Assembly: GCA_963682175.1 (NCBI GenBank)
Contig: OY821790.1
Coordinates: 136,501 to 200,500, forward strand
From: Triglochin maritima
Lineage: Eukaryota; Streptophyta; Magnoliopsida; Alismatales; Juncaginaceae
Direction of reading: 5' to 3'
DNA length: 64,000 nt
The translations under genes and the position numbers were made by a program. Each line of letters opens with the position of its first letter. Position 1 is the first letter of the stretch. Positions 1 through 11,103 of this stretch are shown here, piece after piece. A model generated the notes under the pieces. The model was not told where the DNA came from, did not search any database, and worked only from the letters and a program-made list of their open reading frames with translations.

Positions 1-115
1 CGTACCTCCTATAGCGACTCTGTGGTTTCAAGTACGAGATGAGAGTGTTATTGGATGGGAGCTGGAGTACCAAAATAGGATAGCATCTTGGCAACAATTA
101 TGTAATATGTTTTGA
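1..115 (+). CDS. C-terminal end of transposase-OTU protein (MULE-A), partial
   Basis: The first 115 bases translate in frame to the last 37 residues of the OTU exon of MULE-B (beginning VPPIATLWFQV, ending CNMF) and stop with TGA at 113-115. The catalytic Asp/Cys and His lie upstream, outside the window, so activity cannot be judged. The match to the end of the B copy is essentially complete. Confidence 0.85.
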   Translation, partial: VPPIATLWFQVRDESVIGWELEYQNRIASWQQLCNMF

Positions 116-404
116 TATGTTTGTACCAATTATGTAATATGTTTTGATATGTTTGTACACTATATATTGTTGCTTTATTATGTAATATGTTTTGATATGT
201 TTGCTTTATTTGCATTATATATAATAGTACGATACGTTAGCAAACACAAATAAAAATAATAAGTGTATGACAAATAAGCAAACACAAATACAAATAATAA
301 GCGTACGATATGTTAGCAAACACAAACACAAATACAAATAATAAGCATACGACAGATAAACAAATATAAATGCAAATACTAAGAGTACGGTACAACAGAT
401 CAGC
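116..404. repeat. AT-rich short-repeat spacer between convergent genes of MULE-A
   Basis: There is no gene here. A unit of roughly 30 bp (TATGTAATATGTTTTGATATGTTTG...) is repeated at 101-210, followed by a second set of about 40-bp units built on AAACACAAATACAAATAATAAGCG at 238-360. The same spacer lies at 16181-16469 in B and about 48721-48993 in C. It presumably carries the 3' untranslated ends of both convergent genes. Confidence 0.7.
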
Positions 405-3041
405 CTACTCATCATCCGAATCATGGTCGGAGATGCCTAACTGAGTATGCCACGAGCGTATGATCTCATCCAAATCTCCGCATGCAGCTCTGGCATCGTC
501 TGGCAGCTCATCCCTCATCTGCAAGATTGGGTCTACAGCCCGTATCATCTTACCCATCCACTGCACATAACAATAACATTAGCGTACATTAACAAATTAT
601 ACAGTACAAATAAATATAGATAAAATGAAAAAATTACCAGATCGCCACACGTCCTATCTGGTGGTCGATCTGCTCTCCGAGAGGCACCACGGACGATGAA
701 AGGATGTGAGTAACTACCGAACCAATCAAGATAACGTGCATCACACTCGGAGGGGTCGCGACTACGTCTGAAGTCGCCAAGGAACAATCGGCATGATCTC
801 GGAAATGTCCGCCAAGTCGATTCCGCTGTAGAAGCGGGGAACCTGACGTCGTACGTCGCTGCTGTCGCAGACCGCACCGCATGCTCTGGTGTCGGGATGT
901 CAACCGGGATCACCTGAACATATCCTAACTGACGCAAGACCCGATCGGTCATATAAGGCTCTATGATATCCCGATAACGAATAAGACCCATCAATAAAGT
1001 CCTCGGGACATCCGCTGCTGGGTCAGGACCATAGGGTAACCACTCCACCTAAAGTTTAACACATTAATAATAATACATCTTCAAATTAAATAAATGGTGT
1101 AAAGTTTGATACCTCTGATGCAGTCATCTGATCTAGCCGTGCGCGGATGGAACGCAATCGTCCATCGCTCTTGTCCTCGCTCCGGACGGCCCACATACCC
1201 GAACGTGGATGACCCTCGTCGATAATCTTCCGCTCACGATGCGGGCGGAATGCCGGAAAGTACTCGTATATCCACGCCTGCAGCAGCGTAAGACAACCTG
1301 CAATCCCAGAACAATCCTCACGGCTAGCTATCCCAAGCTGCCGGTACAGGTATGCCAACGTCGCTGACCCCCACGAGTACTCACGAACGGTGTCCGGGTC
1401 CCTAGCCTCCAGTAGATCGCGTGGTCTGATCCGACAACCACTCTTGTCGACAAACAAGACGGCTCCGAGCATCAAGAATAGGTACGCCGTCAACTGTGTA
1501 TCATCGGCCCGCGGAGGTCGTGCCCGTCTGCATAGGTCCTCAAGGGAGTCGATGCCGACACCACCACCACTCCATAAAGCTGTATCTCTCGCCAGACCAT
1601 CAGGTGTGACACCAAGCAACTCTGCCACATAACACCTCAGCTCAGACGTCGACCCCTGAGCACTAACCAGACGACCATCCACAGGAATGCGCAGGATCTG
1701 GAAAACATCGTGAAGCATGATCGTCATCTCTCCGAAAGGCATGTGGAAAGTGTTGGTGTCAGGCTGCCACCGCTCCACAAACGTAGAAATCAAAGGCATG
1801 TCGAGATAAGGGAACATGCTGTACGGTAAGTGCCCCAAATGCGTGGCACTAATATCCTCTCTGATATCAGCACTTAGTGTAGACCGCCAACCCTGTAGTG
1901 CTGTACAGGCTCTGTGCCGATTATGGCACTTCAGAACCTTCCGATCCTCTCCGTCCCAGATCCGTCTAGCGATGTGACCCCAGAAACTAGGAATGACGCT
2001 CCCATCTAAAGGACCACCAGGCGTCATACTGCTCACGATCCAAGAATCGTCCTGGACCCTCTTCTTCTTCTGAGCGCGGGGATCAACAGTGCACGAGCTC
2101 GAATCCCCGGTCGTAAACCTCCCACCCCTACCCTTCCGCACCATCCATCCGGCGGAAGTAGAACTACCCGCTCGACCACGTCCTCTGCTATACTCCCCCT
2201 GCCTCTCCACCTCCGGGCGCTCTAACTCATACGGGTCATCATCGTCGCTCCCGTCGTCGGGACTGTCCACATGCTCATCATCGAAGGAATCATCATCCTC
2301 CTCACGACGACGTAATGCCTCTCTCTCCCTCCTGACCGAAGCAGATATCCCCCGTCTACGTGGATGACGCGGTGCTGAATCATCCTCTAAAGAACGGAAG
2401 GCGTGTAATGGTATCGACTTGCCTTTCCCTCCACTGTGACCCGATGACTATTAATTGAAATTTTAATTACAAATTTGTTAAATTTGTTAAACTAAATTAT
2501 CATATTTATCACAATTGTTAAACTAAATCAAAATTTGTTAAACTAAATTATCACAAATGTTAAACTAAATCAAAATTTGTTAAACTAAATTAAAACAATT
2601 GTTAAACTAAATCAAAAATTGTTAAAACTAAATATCACAAATGTTAAACTTAATAAGAATTTGTTAAATTAAATTTTCAGATTTATCACAATTTATTAAA
2701 GTAATTATCAGATTTAATAATTTTAAAAAAAAATTGTGGAGGCGTCTGCGAGAGACGCCTCCCCTATGGTGGAGGCGTCTGTCGGAGACGCCTCCTCTTT
2801 GGGGGAGACGTCTGCCGAAGACGTCTCCTCCATCGGGAAGACGTCTTCCCCAGACGTCTCCCGCTAGTGGCCGGCGTCCGAGGGAGACGCCCCCTGCATG
2901 GGGCGGGCGTCCGAGGAAGCCGCTCCCCCCATGAACTTTTTTTAATTTTTTTTTATTTTTAAAAACAAATAAATAAAGTAAGGTTACCGTATACGGGTAC
3001 ACCGGGGGAACTGCTGGCTGCTTGCCTGGCCTCCGAGACAT
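405..3041 (-). CDS. Plant mobile domain (PMD) protein, four exons, MULE-A copy
   Basis: Reading on the minus strand, exon 1 starts with ATG at 3041 (MSRRPGKQ...). Intron 1 holds two minisatellites; exon 2 starts at about 2450 and ends near 1113, exon 3 spans about 1048-638, and exon 4 ends with TAG at 405-407. Introns have GT-AG borders in phase 0, as in the B copy. An acidic, arginine-rich N-terminal stretch (DSPDDGSDDDD) is followed by the plant mobile domain, recognisable by the FHMPFGEMTIMLHDV...LRIPVDG segment. PMD is known as a transposon-carried domain related to Arabidopsis MAIN/MAIL proteins; its molecular role in transposons is not established. I see no internal stop in exons 2-3, so this copy could still encode a full protein. 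Start chosen because it follows a TATA box at about 3103-3109 and matches B and C. Confidence 0.75.
2455..2715. repeat. TTGTTAAACTAAAT minisatellite in PMD intron 1 (MULE-A)
   Basis: About ten imperfect copies of a 20-27 bp unit containing TTGTTAAACTAAAT separated by ATCACAA or CAAAA. The same block occurs in the intron of the B copy (13865-14135) and the C copy (51055-51315), so it is part of the element. Confidence 0.8.
2735..2935. repeat. Palindromic GGCGTCT/AGACGCC minisatellite in PMD intron 1 (MULE-A)
   Basis: About five to six units of roughly 36 bp. Each unit holds a small inverted repeat (GGCGTCT - few bases - AGACGCC) and is joined to the next by a second short palindrome-like linker such as CTCCCCTATGGTGGAG. 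Because 36 is a multiple of three the block is open in several frames on both strands, giving false repeat proteins. It lies between the first two coding exons. Confidence 0.85.
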
Positions 3042-3124
3042 TCCTAATCTTCTGTAGTAGGTATAGGAAGAGAAAGTTTTGAAAAAAGAGTGAAATTGTG
3101 AGATATATAAGCAAAAATAGGATG

Positions 3125-3183
3125 AAGGGCAATTTGGTAATTTCAAGGGGCGATTTAAGTAATTTTGGGGCGATGTTTAGCAG
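3125..3183. repeat. Terminal inverted repeat of MULE-A
   Basis: The last about 60 bp match, in inverted form, the left end of MULE-B (13404-13462) and the right end of C. The core GGGCGATTTAAGTAATTTT...GGGCGATGTTTAGCAG is shared with the ends of every MULE in the window. Confidence 0.8.
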
Positions 3184-3867
3184 ATTATCATATGACAATT
3201 AATTTAAAATTCTACTGTTGGATTGAATTTGATATATAAGCTAAAATTATGTTTCAAAATTTAAGTGATCGATATTCTGAAACTTATATGTTGTTATATC
3301 ATGATTTGAATTAAAAAAAGTACTTTTTGTGCACATTTTTATTGAAACAATATTGGTGACTATATTGGGTTGTTCAAGGGGACAACGAAATATGAATTGT
3401 TAAGAAAAAAATTGGGTACTTCCGTATTTGTTTATTGGTTGATTTACAGTTTCATTGCCTTTTTTGAAAGGGATTTAACCCGGACCTTTGATTAAATATA
3501 AACCGTAATATCAAAGAAAAGAAAATTTGTTATTGATTTCTGGGCTTAATGGGTCCTGCCCACGTACGTCAAAAACAAACTTAAGCTGTTATTTAAGTAT
3601 TTCACTTAAACATGTCAATATAGTTCCTAATGTTACTAACTTTTCAAGCAGAATATTCTCAAAACCTGTGGTCGCGAGAAAATGATTCCTTTTGACGATA
3701 GAGCAACAGATCCTACTGAAAAATAGAAACAAGTTCATAACATTTTTTCTATTGTTGAAAACGTGAGGGCCAAGAACAAAGGGATACCGTACGCCATAAA
3801 AATCTTCGAAGGGCACCAGGTAAAATGCTTGTTTCTCATTTCGTTTAGTATTTCTTCCTCCTAAATA
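3184..3867 (+). pseudogene. AIG1/GIMAP-type GTPase relic, left arm of the palindrome
   Basis: Plus-strand translation around 3681-3820 gives FDDRATDPTEK, a stop, then KQVHN.FSIVENV...KGIPYAIKIFEGH. This matches the region after the G domain of plant AIG1 proteins (FDN+TKDE...QVQ.LL.LV...NGG.PY). In the AIG1-3 copy of this window the same exon reads FDNRATDPVEKQKQVDKFFSIVEKV. The upstream part (3184-3640) is intron-like and matches, in reverse complement, 19706-20272. An in-frame stop and loss of the GTPase motifs make it a pseudogene. AIG1 proteins are plant immune-associated GTPases; no function is expected from this fragment. Confidence 0.65.
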
Positions 3868-4021
3868 GGGGACTACTATTCGTCACCGGAAAACTACTTA
3901 AATCACCCCAGAAATTACCATTTTGCCCTTAACAAATCAATTAATACTCATTTCGTCTTGTGTCTTTAAACAAGGTTTATGACTCAGTTTTACTCACATT
4001 CCTAGTACCAACATCACGAAA

Positions 4022-4600
4022 ATGTCTGGCGAAGCACCTGGATCCAGCGAGGTAACGGAGGTGGATTTTTTTCCGACTCGGGCGTCTGGCTAAGACACCT
4101 CCACCAACGTGGAGGCGTGTCGTACAGACACCCCATTTTTTTTAATTTTTTCAATTTTCTGTTAAATTAACTTTTTCCATGTTCCGTTGCAAGATTTCGG
4201 TGGTGATGGAGTGAGTTTTTTGATAGTAAACAAATATTTACAACAATCGAGGAAGATTGGAAATGGGCGAAACAAGTTGCAAAAGGAGCAATATTTTTTT
4301 TGGTTATATTATCATACAAACCAAAAGCAGATAACCGGATGAATTGTTACCTGAGATGTGATCGTAGACATGAAATGAGTTCTCGTGATACGAGTATTGC
4401 ACTGCAAAAGAACACAAAAAGAAAAGGTTGCGGTTGTCTTTTTTTGGTAAAAGTGGTCGAGCGACGGGATCGTGATGGATTGGTCGTTGTTTCTAGTAGC
4501 ACCGATGGGCAGCACAACCACGCCCTTGTAGTTTATTCAGAGAGTCACCGACATGTCAGCGGACTTAGTGCTGGGGCCAAACAAATTGTTCGTGATATGA
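4022..4600 (+). pseudogene. MULE transposase 5' part, left arm of palindrome D
   Basis: Exon 1 (ATG at 4022, MSGEAPGSSE) is followed by GTAACG and a short intron with one palindromic minisatellite unit. Exon 2 then begins near GTTCCGTTGCAAGATTTC, but its acceptor AG is lost (CAT instead of TAG). A frameshift lies before the DWKWAKQVAKG segment. From 4300 the FAR1-type finger is readable (CYLRCDRR ... GCGC ... HNH). The reading breaks at about 4600 at the insertion of gypsy J and continues at 11104. It cannot encode a transposase. Confidence 0.8.
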
Positions 4601-5101
4601 CAGGAAATTTATTTATACCGCAAGTGCGCGGCGTCAATGAAGACGTGGCAAGTACGGGTCGAACACAAGGAGGAAGAGATATGCCAATTATGGAATTTGA
4701 GCCTAACACGTGCAATTCTACTAAAAAGGAAATTTTCCGAAACTAGAAATTACGAGGAAAAAGGCAACAAAGGTTACCTACGCACGCTCAGTCGGGTTCA
4801 CCGCCCGCTCTCGAGAATTTCCAGTTGCTCTACACGTCCACCTAGAGATGGAGACGACTCCAGAAAAGTTTGAAGCCCAGATGCTCCAAACGTGCGGCGA
4901 ATCCGCCGCAGGTTCTTCTTTGGATGCGGCAATTTTGCCGCCCTTCTTGGTCCGGATGTGCCCGGATTTCGCCACGCACTCTGTTGTCTCCTGAAACGCA
5001 AACCCAAATAGTTAGATCGCGCACACGATAAACAGAATAGAATCGAAATAAAAAAAATAAATAAAATCTTCGTCGCCTCCCCGGCAACGGTGCCAAAACC
5101 T
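4601..5101 (-). repeat. Extra leader and LTR-end fragment of gypsy J
   Basis: 4601-4680 is the terminal part of the J LTR (ending in the conserved GTGCGCGGCGTCAATGAAGACG stretch). It is joined directly to leader sequence at 4682, and 4682-5160 is a near-identical direct repeat of 9485-9965. The element therefore carries three LTR ends, which suggests unequal recombination between copies. Confidence 0.65.
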
Positions 5102-5796
5102 TGATGGGAATTTTATTTATACCGCAAGTGCACGGCGTCAATGAAGACGTGGAAAATACGGGTCGAACACAAGAGGGAGTGATATTGTTATTTTTGTAAT
5201 TTGAGCGCGTCAATACAGTATTGGTAAAAATTTGAGCGCACGCATCGACTTTTGTGCGGCTAATCCGCCGCATTTTGTACATGGGGTGCGACGGAATCGC
5301 CACTTTTTTGGCTCAGATTCGATCCGGATTTTTCCTGTGTGTTTATGGTATGATTTAAATGTCTTTTGCGCGTCTGGATTGATTTCTTTCCTTTCTTTTG
5401 AGCTCCGAATTTATTTCTTCATATATTTGGAGATCCCAATTGATTTTTCTTTAGAACTTTTCCAAATTAATATTTTGGTACTTGTAATTGCAGTCGGGTC
5501 CTCGGCTCTTTGCAATTAAGTCCCTAGCTACTTTTGTGCTTAAGTCCTTGGCCTTTTTGTAATTAGGTCTTGAATGCTTTTATGCTTGGATGGACTTCCA
5601 TTTGAACCCCGATAATCTTGACTTGGTTTTCATGACAGAAATGAGTCTCTTGCACGCGTTTATGCTTGAGATATGGGTAATTTGCATTCAAGTCCCTGTA
5701 TTCTCCAAATAAGACTAAACACATACCTTAGTAGCATTTATTGATATAAAATTAATCTAAATGAAAGACATATGATGCAATGTATGCAATGCATCA
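5102..5796 (-). repeat. 3' LTR of gypsy J, internally deleted
   Basis: It starts TGATGGGAATT and ends GCAATGCATCA on the plus strand. It is 695 bp against 1198 bp for the 5' LTR; the missing part corresponds to about 9990-10505. It is followed by the purine-tract complement ATACCCCCACACCTAGA, which identifies it as the 3' LTR on the minus strand. Confidence 0.75.
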
Positions 5797-7121
5797 AATA
5801 CCCCCACACCTAGATTTTGCTAGTCCCTATCAAAACAAAATAGAAGAAAAATGAAAACAGGGAAATCCTAACTCACTTTCGTAGGAATCACGGTTGCACT
5901 TAGCATGTGCAACAAGCCTTTAAACCCCTAAGTTTCCTTAGAGGACGAGTTTTGTCTCGTGAGGGTTTTCAGTTGACACACCCACAAAGTCTTAATTCAA
6001 CATTTCATTAGTCACTCTCAATATCTCCACCTCAACCTTATACATCTCACTTAGAATTCTTGCATGCTCATTATATAAATCTAACTCATAAAACAAATTC
6101 CGACTTGGTCTTCATTCCTCCAATATTCACACCACTAACCCTTCTACACATGTTATCACTTCAATTATTTTGCACGCCTCCTCTGGTGGTGAAGTATCAT
6201 TCGGATCAACTATGACATGGATCATTCTTTTAACTTTGGGTCTTGAGTATCTTAAAGTATATTTTTTTCCGTGATTCAACACATTTGCTTTTTTTTGACA
6301 CTTTTACCCTTTTTGCATTCGTGTAGCAAGTTTGGTCGATAATCCCGAGCTGGCAGACTCAAGTTACCGGGTTTCAAGATACCCCTACGGACCTGTGACT
6401 CGAAGGCTTGGGTTTTGTAGTCATTTTGCAAAATGTGTTTTCCTCACTTTATTCCTCAAGGCTTAATTGCTATTAGAAGTTCACACTTCCCGGTATATTT
6501 TCCTCAACCTCTGCTTTTTATAAACCACTTCAAAGATTTGATTGATCCAATTTAAGTGCATACATGTCTTAAATGGTAATGGGTTATTTCTTTGGAACTT
6601 AGATTTATGTCATAATTTCTACCAGCAGAACTATATAATAAGGAACAAAAACTCAATGCATTTTGTACACGGTTTTGGCAGTTCAATCTTAAGCTATGTC
6701 ATGGAACATTGAATAGAAAAAAAATTGTTTTTTTTTGTTTTCAAACAAACAGAATATATAGATATATAAACACCCCCCACACCTAAATCATGCATTGTCC
6801 TCAATGAATGTGAGCAAGATACTACATGGATTTATGCATGAAAAATGAAAGATCTCACCAATGTGAAGTACAAAGGAAAGTTCATGGCTATGTTGATGGA
6901 CAAAAACCCGAATTCTCTCAAAACCCGTGAGATGGTAAAGAAGGGATTCAAATACGGGAAAGAAATGTGGCCCAAATACTCTTGGAGCCACACAAACGAT
7001 GCTCACCGAATGAGTCTTTTATTGTATTATTTTTATTTTTATTTTTAAATATAATTATGTACAAACATAAGTTTCCATCTTCATTTGTCAAAAGACATCA
7101 AATGGGAACCTCGAAAGTGGG
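5797..7121 (-). other. Gypsy J 3' internal region, non-coding
   Basis: No recognisable domain. Two purine tracts are seen on the minus strand (around 5797-5812 and 6771-6785, the second preceded by CATTGAGGACAATGCATGAT). Both have counterparts in element I (about 60551-60592 and 61562-61576). Short open frames around 6788-7048 have no similarity that I recognise. Confidence 0.6.
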
Positions 7122-7598
7122 TCAATGCACTTGGAAAGGGAACATGACACCACGCGGGGCCAGAATACGCATGTGTGGCCCCCCGTCACAAAGAGCACCT
7201 GATGAAATGAGAGGTTCATGAATTAGACGCAAAGGCGTCTCATTCAAAGGATCAAACTGAAAGAGCTTGAACCTCTCGAGAGTTTGGGAAATAAGGGGCA
7301 ATGGAAGAAGAGTTTCTCCCGTTGCGGTGCTGAAGTTATGATCGTTAATCCAAACTCTCCAACCAACTGGCTGATGCGTCGGAACGAGGTCAAAAACCTC
7401 GTTAGGCAAGTCCGACTCACCAGGAGAACAAAAAGTGGGTCTCATACCCAAAGTATCCTCCAAGGAACTCCTAATACCCTCATGAGCAATGTAGTTGTTT
7501 GATGTTCCATCATTTCCAAGATGATCAGGAACAATAGTGAGAGACAAACTCTCATCAGGTTGTTTGAAATTGAGGGTACTAGGGAGCTCTTGCTCCAC
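7122..7598 (-). pseudogene. Unrecognised ORF downstream of gag in gypsy J
   Basis: A 158-residue frame follows the gag-like ORF in the same frame after a single stop codon near 7603, so the two may have formed one polyprotein. It contains no protease DSG/DLGA motif, zinc knuckle or polymerase motif. I do not recognise its family. A short conserved-looking stretch (GWRVWINDHNFS) might help a profile search. Confidence 0.4.
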
Positions 7599-7604
7599 CA
7601 GAGG

Positions 7605-8528
7605 TTAGTCCTTAAGAGGCACAACATGAAGATCATGTGCCTCAAGGGCCACGGGACAAGAAGATAAGGCACAATCCTGTGTCGACTCATGATGAAATTG
7701 GTCAATGTTATTCTCGATGTGAATCGAATCCTCCACTAAGTGATCGTGAATTGAAACCCCAAGTCCCTCAGACTGACTAGGACTTTGACTTTGAAAGATT
7801 GTGCTTTGAATTTGTGGATGTGGTGGTGGTTCGATATCAAAAGATGCATCCTCATGTTGACAAGAAAAGTTACTCTCCTCACGTTTACGTAATTGCTGCG
7901 ACATTTGACTCACATGCAGTGTTATATTTTGTACAAACTGTTGAGTGGTTTCCATGAACGTAAGGAAAGTTTGTTTCAAGGAATCAGGTATGCGGTCAAC
8001 TATGAGGTCCAAGTCAGAGCTTGAGAAATTTTGAGGTTGGGTGTTGATGGGCTGAGAATGGGTCCAATGATTTGAAGTGGGGTGTTGGTAGAATTCTGGG
8101 TATTCGGGAGGAGGATATTGGGGTGAAAATGAAGTATAAGAATTTGGATATGAATTGTCTCCCCACGCATCCATCACTCTCGGGTTGTACGCAGATGCGT
8201 AATGGTCAGATTGAGCATTTTGGGAAAAGGTATGCTCATACTCAGGCTCTGGGGGAACATAAGGGCATTCCCTGATAACATGACCACTCAACCCACAACA
8301 GTCGCACGGTACGGCTACTGGAGCCACCGGTGCACTCATGTTGTCTGCCATACGCATGAAGGAGGCCAGAGTTTGTTGTAATGCCTCAGTTTGTTGGCCA
8401 GCATATGATCCGACATAACTAGATTGTGGTCTAGCAGTCGGTGCCTCTCTCATGTTACCCCAATATGAAGATTGCTCAGCCACACAATTAATATTGTCCC
8501 AACCATACAGGGTGTTAGCATGAGCCAC
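7605..8528 (-). pseudogene. Gag C-terminal part with zinc knuckle, gypsy J
   Basis: The 307-residue frame contains a CCHC knuckle, CDCCGLSGHVIREC (C-X2-C-X4-H-X4-C), near residues 80-93. It is followed by a Gln/Ser/Pro-rich tail (PEYPEFYQHPTSNHW...) typical of plant gypsy Gag between nucleocapsid and protease. The capsid part seen in element I (WAEFVQVFLKKYFP) is not found upstream, so Gag is truncated at its N-terminus. Confidence 0.6.
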
Positions 8529-9905
8529 CCCAGGTTACATGGGTCCGTAATACAAGGGAGAATTGTCTTGGTCCCAACAATGATATGGATGGTCGCCCAT
8601 GTAACCATCCATCTCAACAAAAAACTCTCGAGTCAACCACTCTCACCACCACGAGGCTAAGCTCGCAAAAAGTGCTCGACTCGACCCTAAAACGCTAACA
8701 GAGAGTGTAAAGGGGGAGGAGACTAGAACGTAGAAGTAGGTGAGAAGAAGATGACTCAGAGGAGAAGGGAAACTTAACTCTAAAAGATAGATGAGATGGT
8801 TGGTTAGAAGTTTCCTAAACAAGCACGGTTCAAACAATCCTAGACCTAATGTAGCTTAAAGATAGACGACTCCTAACTGGTTGAGTCGAATTGGTTCGCT
8901 TGATTCACCTCCCTCACTAATCAAACCAAATTGGCCAGGCAGTGTATAGCTAGTGGGGGCGCTTTTGATAGAGTCGGTGCCAATTAGACAACCACTTCGC
9001 TTGGAAGACTTGCGTCAACACAAAAACACTTTCTAGACACCAAATTAAATTCGATCGGCTTCAAGTCATTGCAAGTCAAACAAATCTTCTCCTTAATTGA
9101 GTCTGAGTCCTTAGGGGCCAATGTCTAATTGATTTTAATTTAAGGCTTGGGTGACACTTTAGGATTGTGATTTGTGGGCCACGGAAGGGTGATGAAATCC
9201 CCACCGTATCATTTCCTACGGAGTTGCCCTTAAGATAGTTTAACTTAAATCTAGCAAAGATAGTCAAACATTGGTCTTTAGTGGGGGGCAATTGCAAGGT
9301 TGTATGCAAACTAGATTATATGCTTAAATGCAATTGATAAAAAACCGCGCACGTACCTTGCCTCCAGCACTCTTCAACAAGAATTAATTTGCAAGAATTT
9401 AGCAAGAATAATGCAAACAAAACATTATATGATGCATGCACTAAGTCCTTCTAATTTTGCCCATTTTTAGGTCAGATTTGAATTATTGCCAATTATGGAA
9501 TTTGAGCCTAACACGTGCAATTCTACTAAAAAAGAAATTTTCCGAAACTAGAAATTACGAGGAAAAAGGCAACAAAGGTTACCTACGCACGCTCAGTCGG
9601 GTTCACCGTCCGCTCTCGAGAATTTCCAGTTGCTCTACACGTCCACCTAGAGATGGAGACGACTCCAGAAAAGTTTGAAGCCCAGATGCTCCAAACGTGC
9701 GGCGAATCCGCCGCAGGTTCTTCTTTGGATGCGGCAATTTTGCCGCCCTTCTTGCTCCGGATGTGCCCGGATTTCGCCACGCACTCTGTTGTCTCCTGAA
9801 ACGCAAACCCAAATAGTTAGATCGCGCACACGATAAACAGAATAGAATCGAAATAAAAAAATAAACAAAATCTTCGTCGCCTCCCCGGCAACGGTGCCAA
9901 AACCT
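8529..9905 (-). other. Gypsy J leader (5' untranslated region) with primer site
   Basis: It matches the leader of element I (56611-57660) in reverse complement, including the stretch around GTGCTGGAGGCAAGGTACG. The primer site complement (CCCCGGCAACGGTGCCA) lies at about 9882-9899, next to the LTR. Many stops in all frames, no gene. GC-rich hairpins of GCGGCG/CGCCGC type lie at about 9700-9745. Confidence 0.65.
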
Positions 9906-11103
9906 TGATGGGAATTTTATTTATACCGCAAGTGCACGGCGTCAATGAAGACGTGGAAAATACGGGTCGAACACAAGAGGGAGTGATATTGTTATTTTTG
10001 TAATTTTTGATTAAGGAAGAAAGAGAGAGAAATATGTTTAGTTTGAGATTTTTGGTTTTTAATTTTCTAAAGCAAGAACAACAAAAGAAAAACTAAAAAG
10101 AAAACAAATATGGATGAGAGTCCAGCGGGTGGGGGTTTAGATATCGGGTTTTGTTTAGAGAAATCTGAAACTTATAATAAATCACATTAGTTATAAAGCA
10201 TTACATGATAAATGATTCAACATAAACTCAAGTAATCAAAATATACTAACACGAAATTAAAATAATAACATCATTCTTCTTCTCATCACCCTAAATCCGT
10301 CACCCCCACCCTTTGGAGAGAGTGTGAAAATCATGGATGGAAGGAGAAGGGGTCCTATTGAAACTACAAAAGAAAAATAAAAACACAAAATAAACCAACA
10401 GAATTTTATTACTAAAGCATTGAATAAAAAAACAAGTTCCTCCCTTTCAATACATGATTCGGCCTTATTTATGGCCTCAACCGGGGATCCCAATACATAA
10501 TAGAAAAGTACACGCGTCAATACAGTATTGGTAAAAATTTGAGCGCACGCATCGACTTTTGTGCGGCTAATCCGCCGCATTTTGTACATGGGGTGCGACG
10601 GAATCGCCACTTTTTTGGCTCAGATTCGATCCGGATTTTTCCTGTGTGTTTATGGTATGATTTAAATGTCCTTTGCGCGTTTGGATTGATTTCTTTCCTT
10701 TCTTTTGAGCTCCGAATTTATTTCTTCATATATTTGGAGATCCCAATTGATTTTTCTTTAGAACTTTTCCAAATTAATATTTTGGTACTTGTAATTGCAG
10801 TCGGGTCCTCGGCTCTTTGCAATTAAGTCCCTAGCTACTTTTGTGCTTAAGTCCTTGGCCTTTTTGTAATTAGGTCTTGAATGCTTTTATGTTTGGATGG
10901 ACTTCCATTTGAAGCCCGATAATCTTGACTTGGTTTTCATGACAGAAATGAGTCTCTTGCACGCGTTTATGCTCGGGATATGGGTAATTTGCATTCACGT
11001 CCCTGTATTCTTTAAATAAGACTAAACACATACCTTAGTAGCATTTATTGATATAAAATTAATCTAAATGAAAGACATATGATGCAATGTATGCAATGCA
11101 TCA
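9906..11103 (-). repeat. 5' LTR of gypsy J
   Basis: 1198 bp, TGATGGGAATT ... GCAATGCATCA on the plus strand. It abuts the primer site complement on its left. It contains AATAAAA-type and pyrimidine-rich segments and two GCGGC/GCCGC hairpins at about 10562-10612. It shares the general sequence of element I's LTRs. Confidence 0.8.

Larger units (their letters stand above)
1..3183 (+). mobile_element. MULE-A, right part of a Mutator-like element carrying OTU and PMD
   Basis: The window opens inside a copy of the same element as MULE-B and MULE-C. The order here is the end of the OTU exon (plus strand), a repeat-rich spacer, then a PMD gene on the minus strand and the terminal inverted repeat at about 3125-3183. 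The transposase and left end lie outside the window. The terminal sequence matches the ends of B and C (GCGATTTAAGTAATTTT block), but the last few bases differ from the CTGAAC terminus of B and C, so the exact end is uncertain. It is inserted in the AIG1 relic that begins at 3184; the homologous place in the mirrored arm (near 20272) is empty. Confidence 0.85.
4601..11103 (-). mobile_element. Gypsy J, non-autonomous LTR element nested in MULE-D
   Basis: On the minus strand the order is 5' LTR (11103-9906), primer site (about 9880-9905), leader, gag-like ORFs (8528-7122), polypurine tract (about 5797-5812) and a shortened 3' LTR (5796-5102). The element is followed by an extra leader-plus-LTR-end fragment (5101-4601). 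No protease, reverse transcriptase, RNase H or integrase is readable, so it depended on another element. Its LTR and leader are close relatives of element I (55393-62792). It splits the transposase of D: the left side ends GATATGACAG and the right resumes at GAGACACAAGC. The exact target duplication is blurred. Confidence 0.75.

Noticed and set aside
2734..2934. Repeat-protein ORF (RRLRETPPLWW-type 12-residue repeats) and its opposite-strand partner
   Set aside because: It is the translation of the 36-bp intronic minisatellite, open in several frames on both strands because the unit is a multiple of three. It lies between PMD exons 1 and 2.
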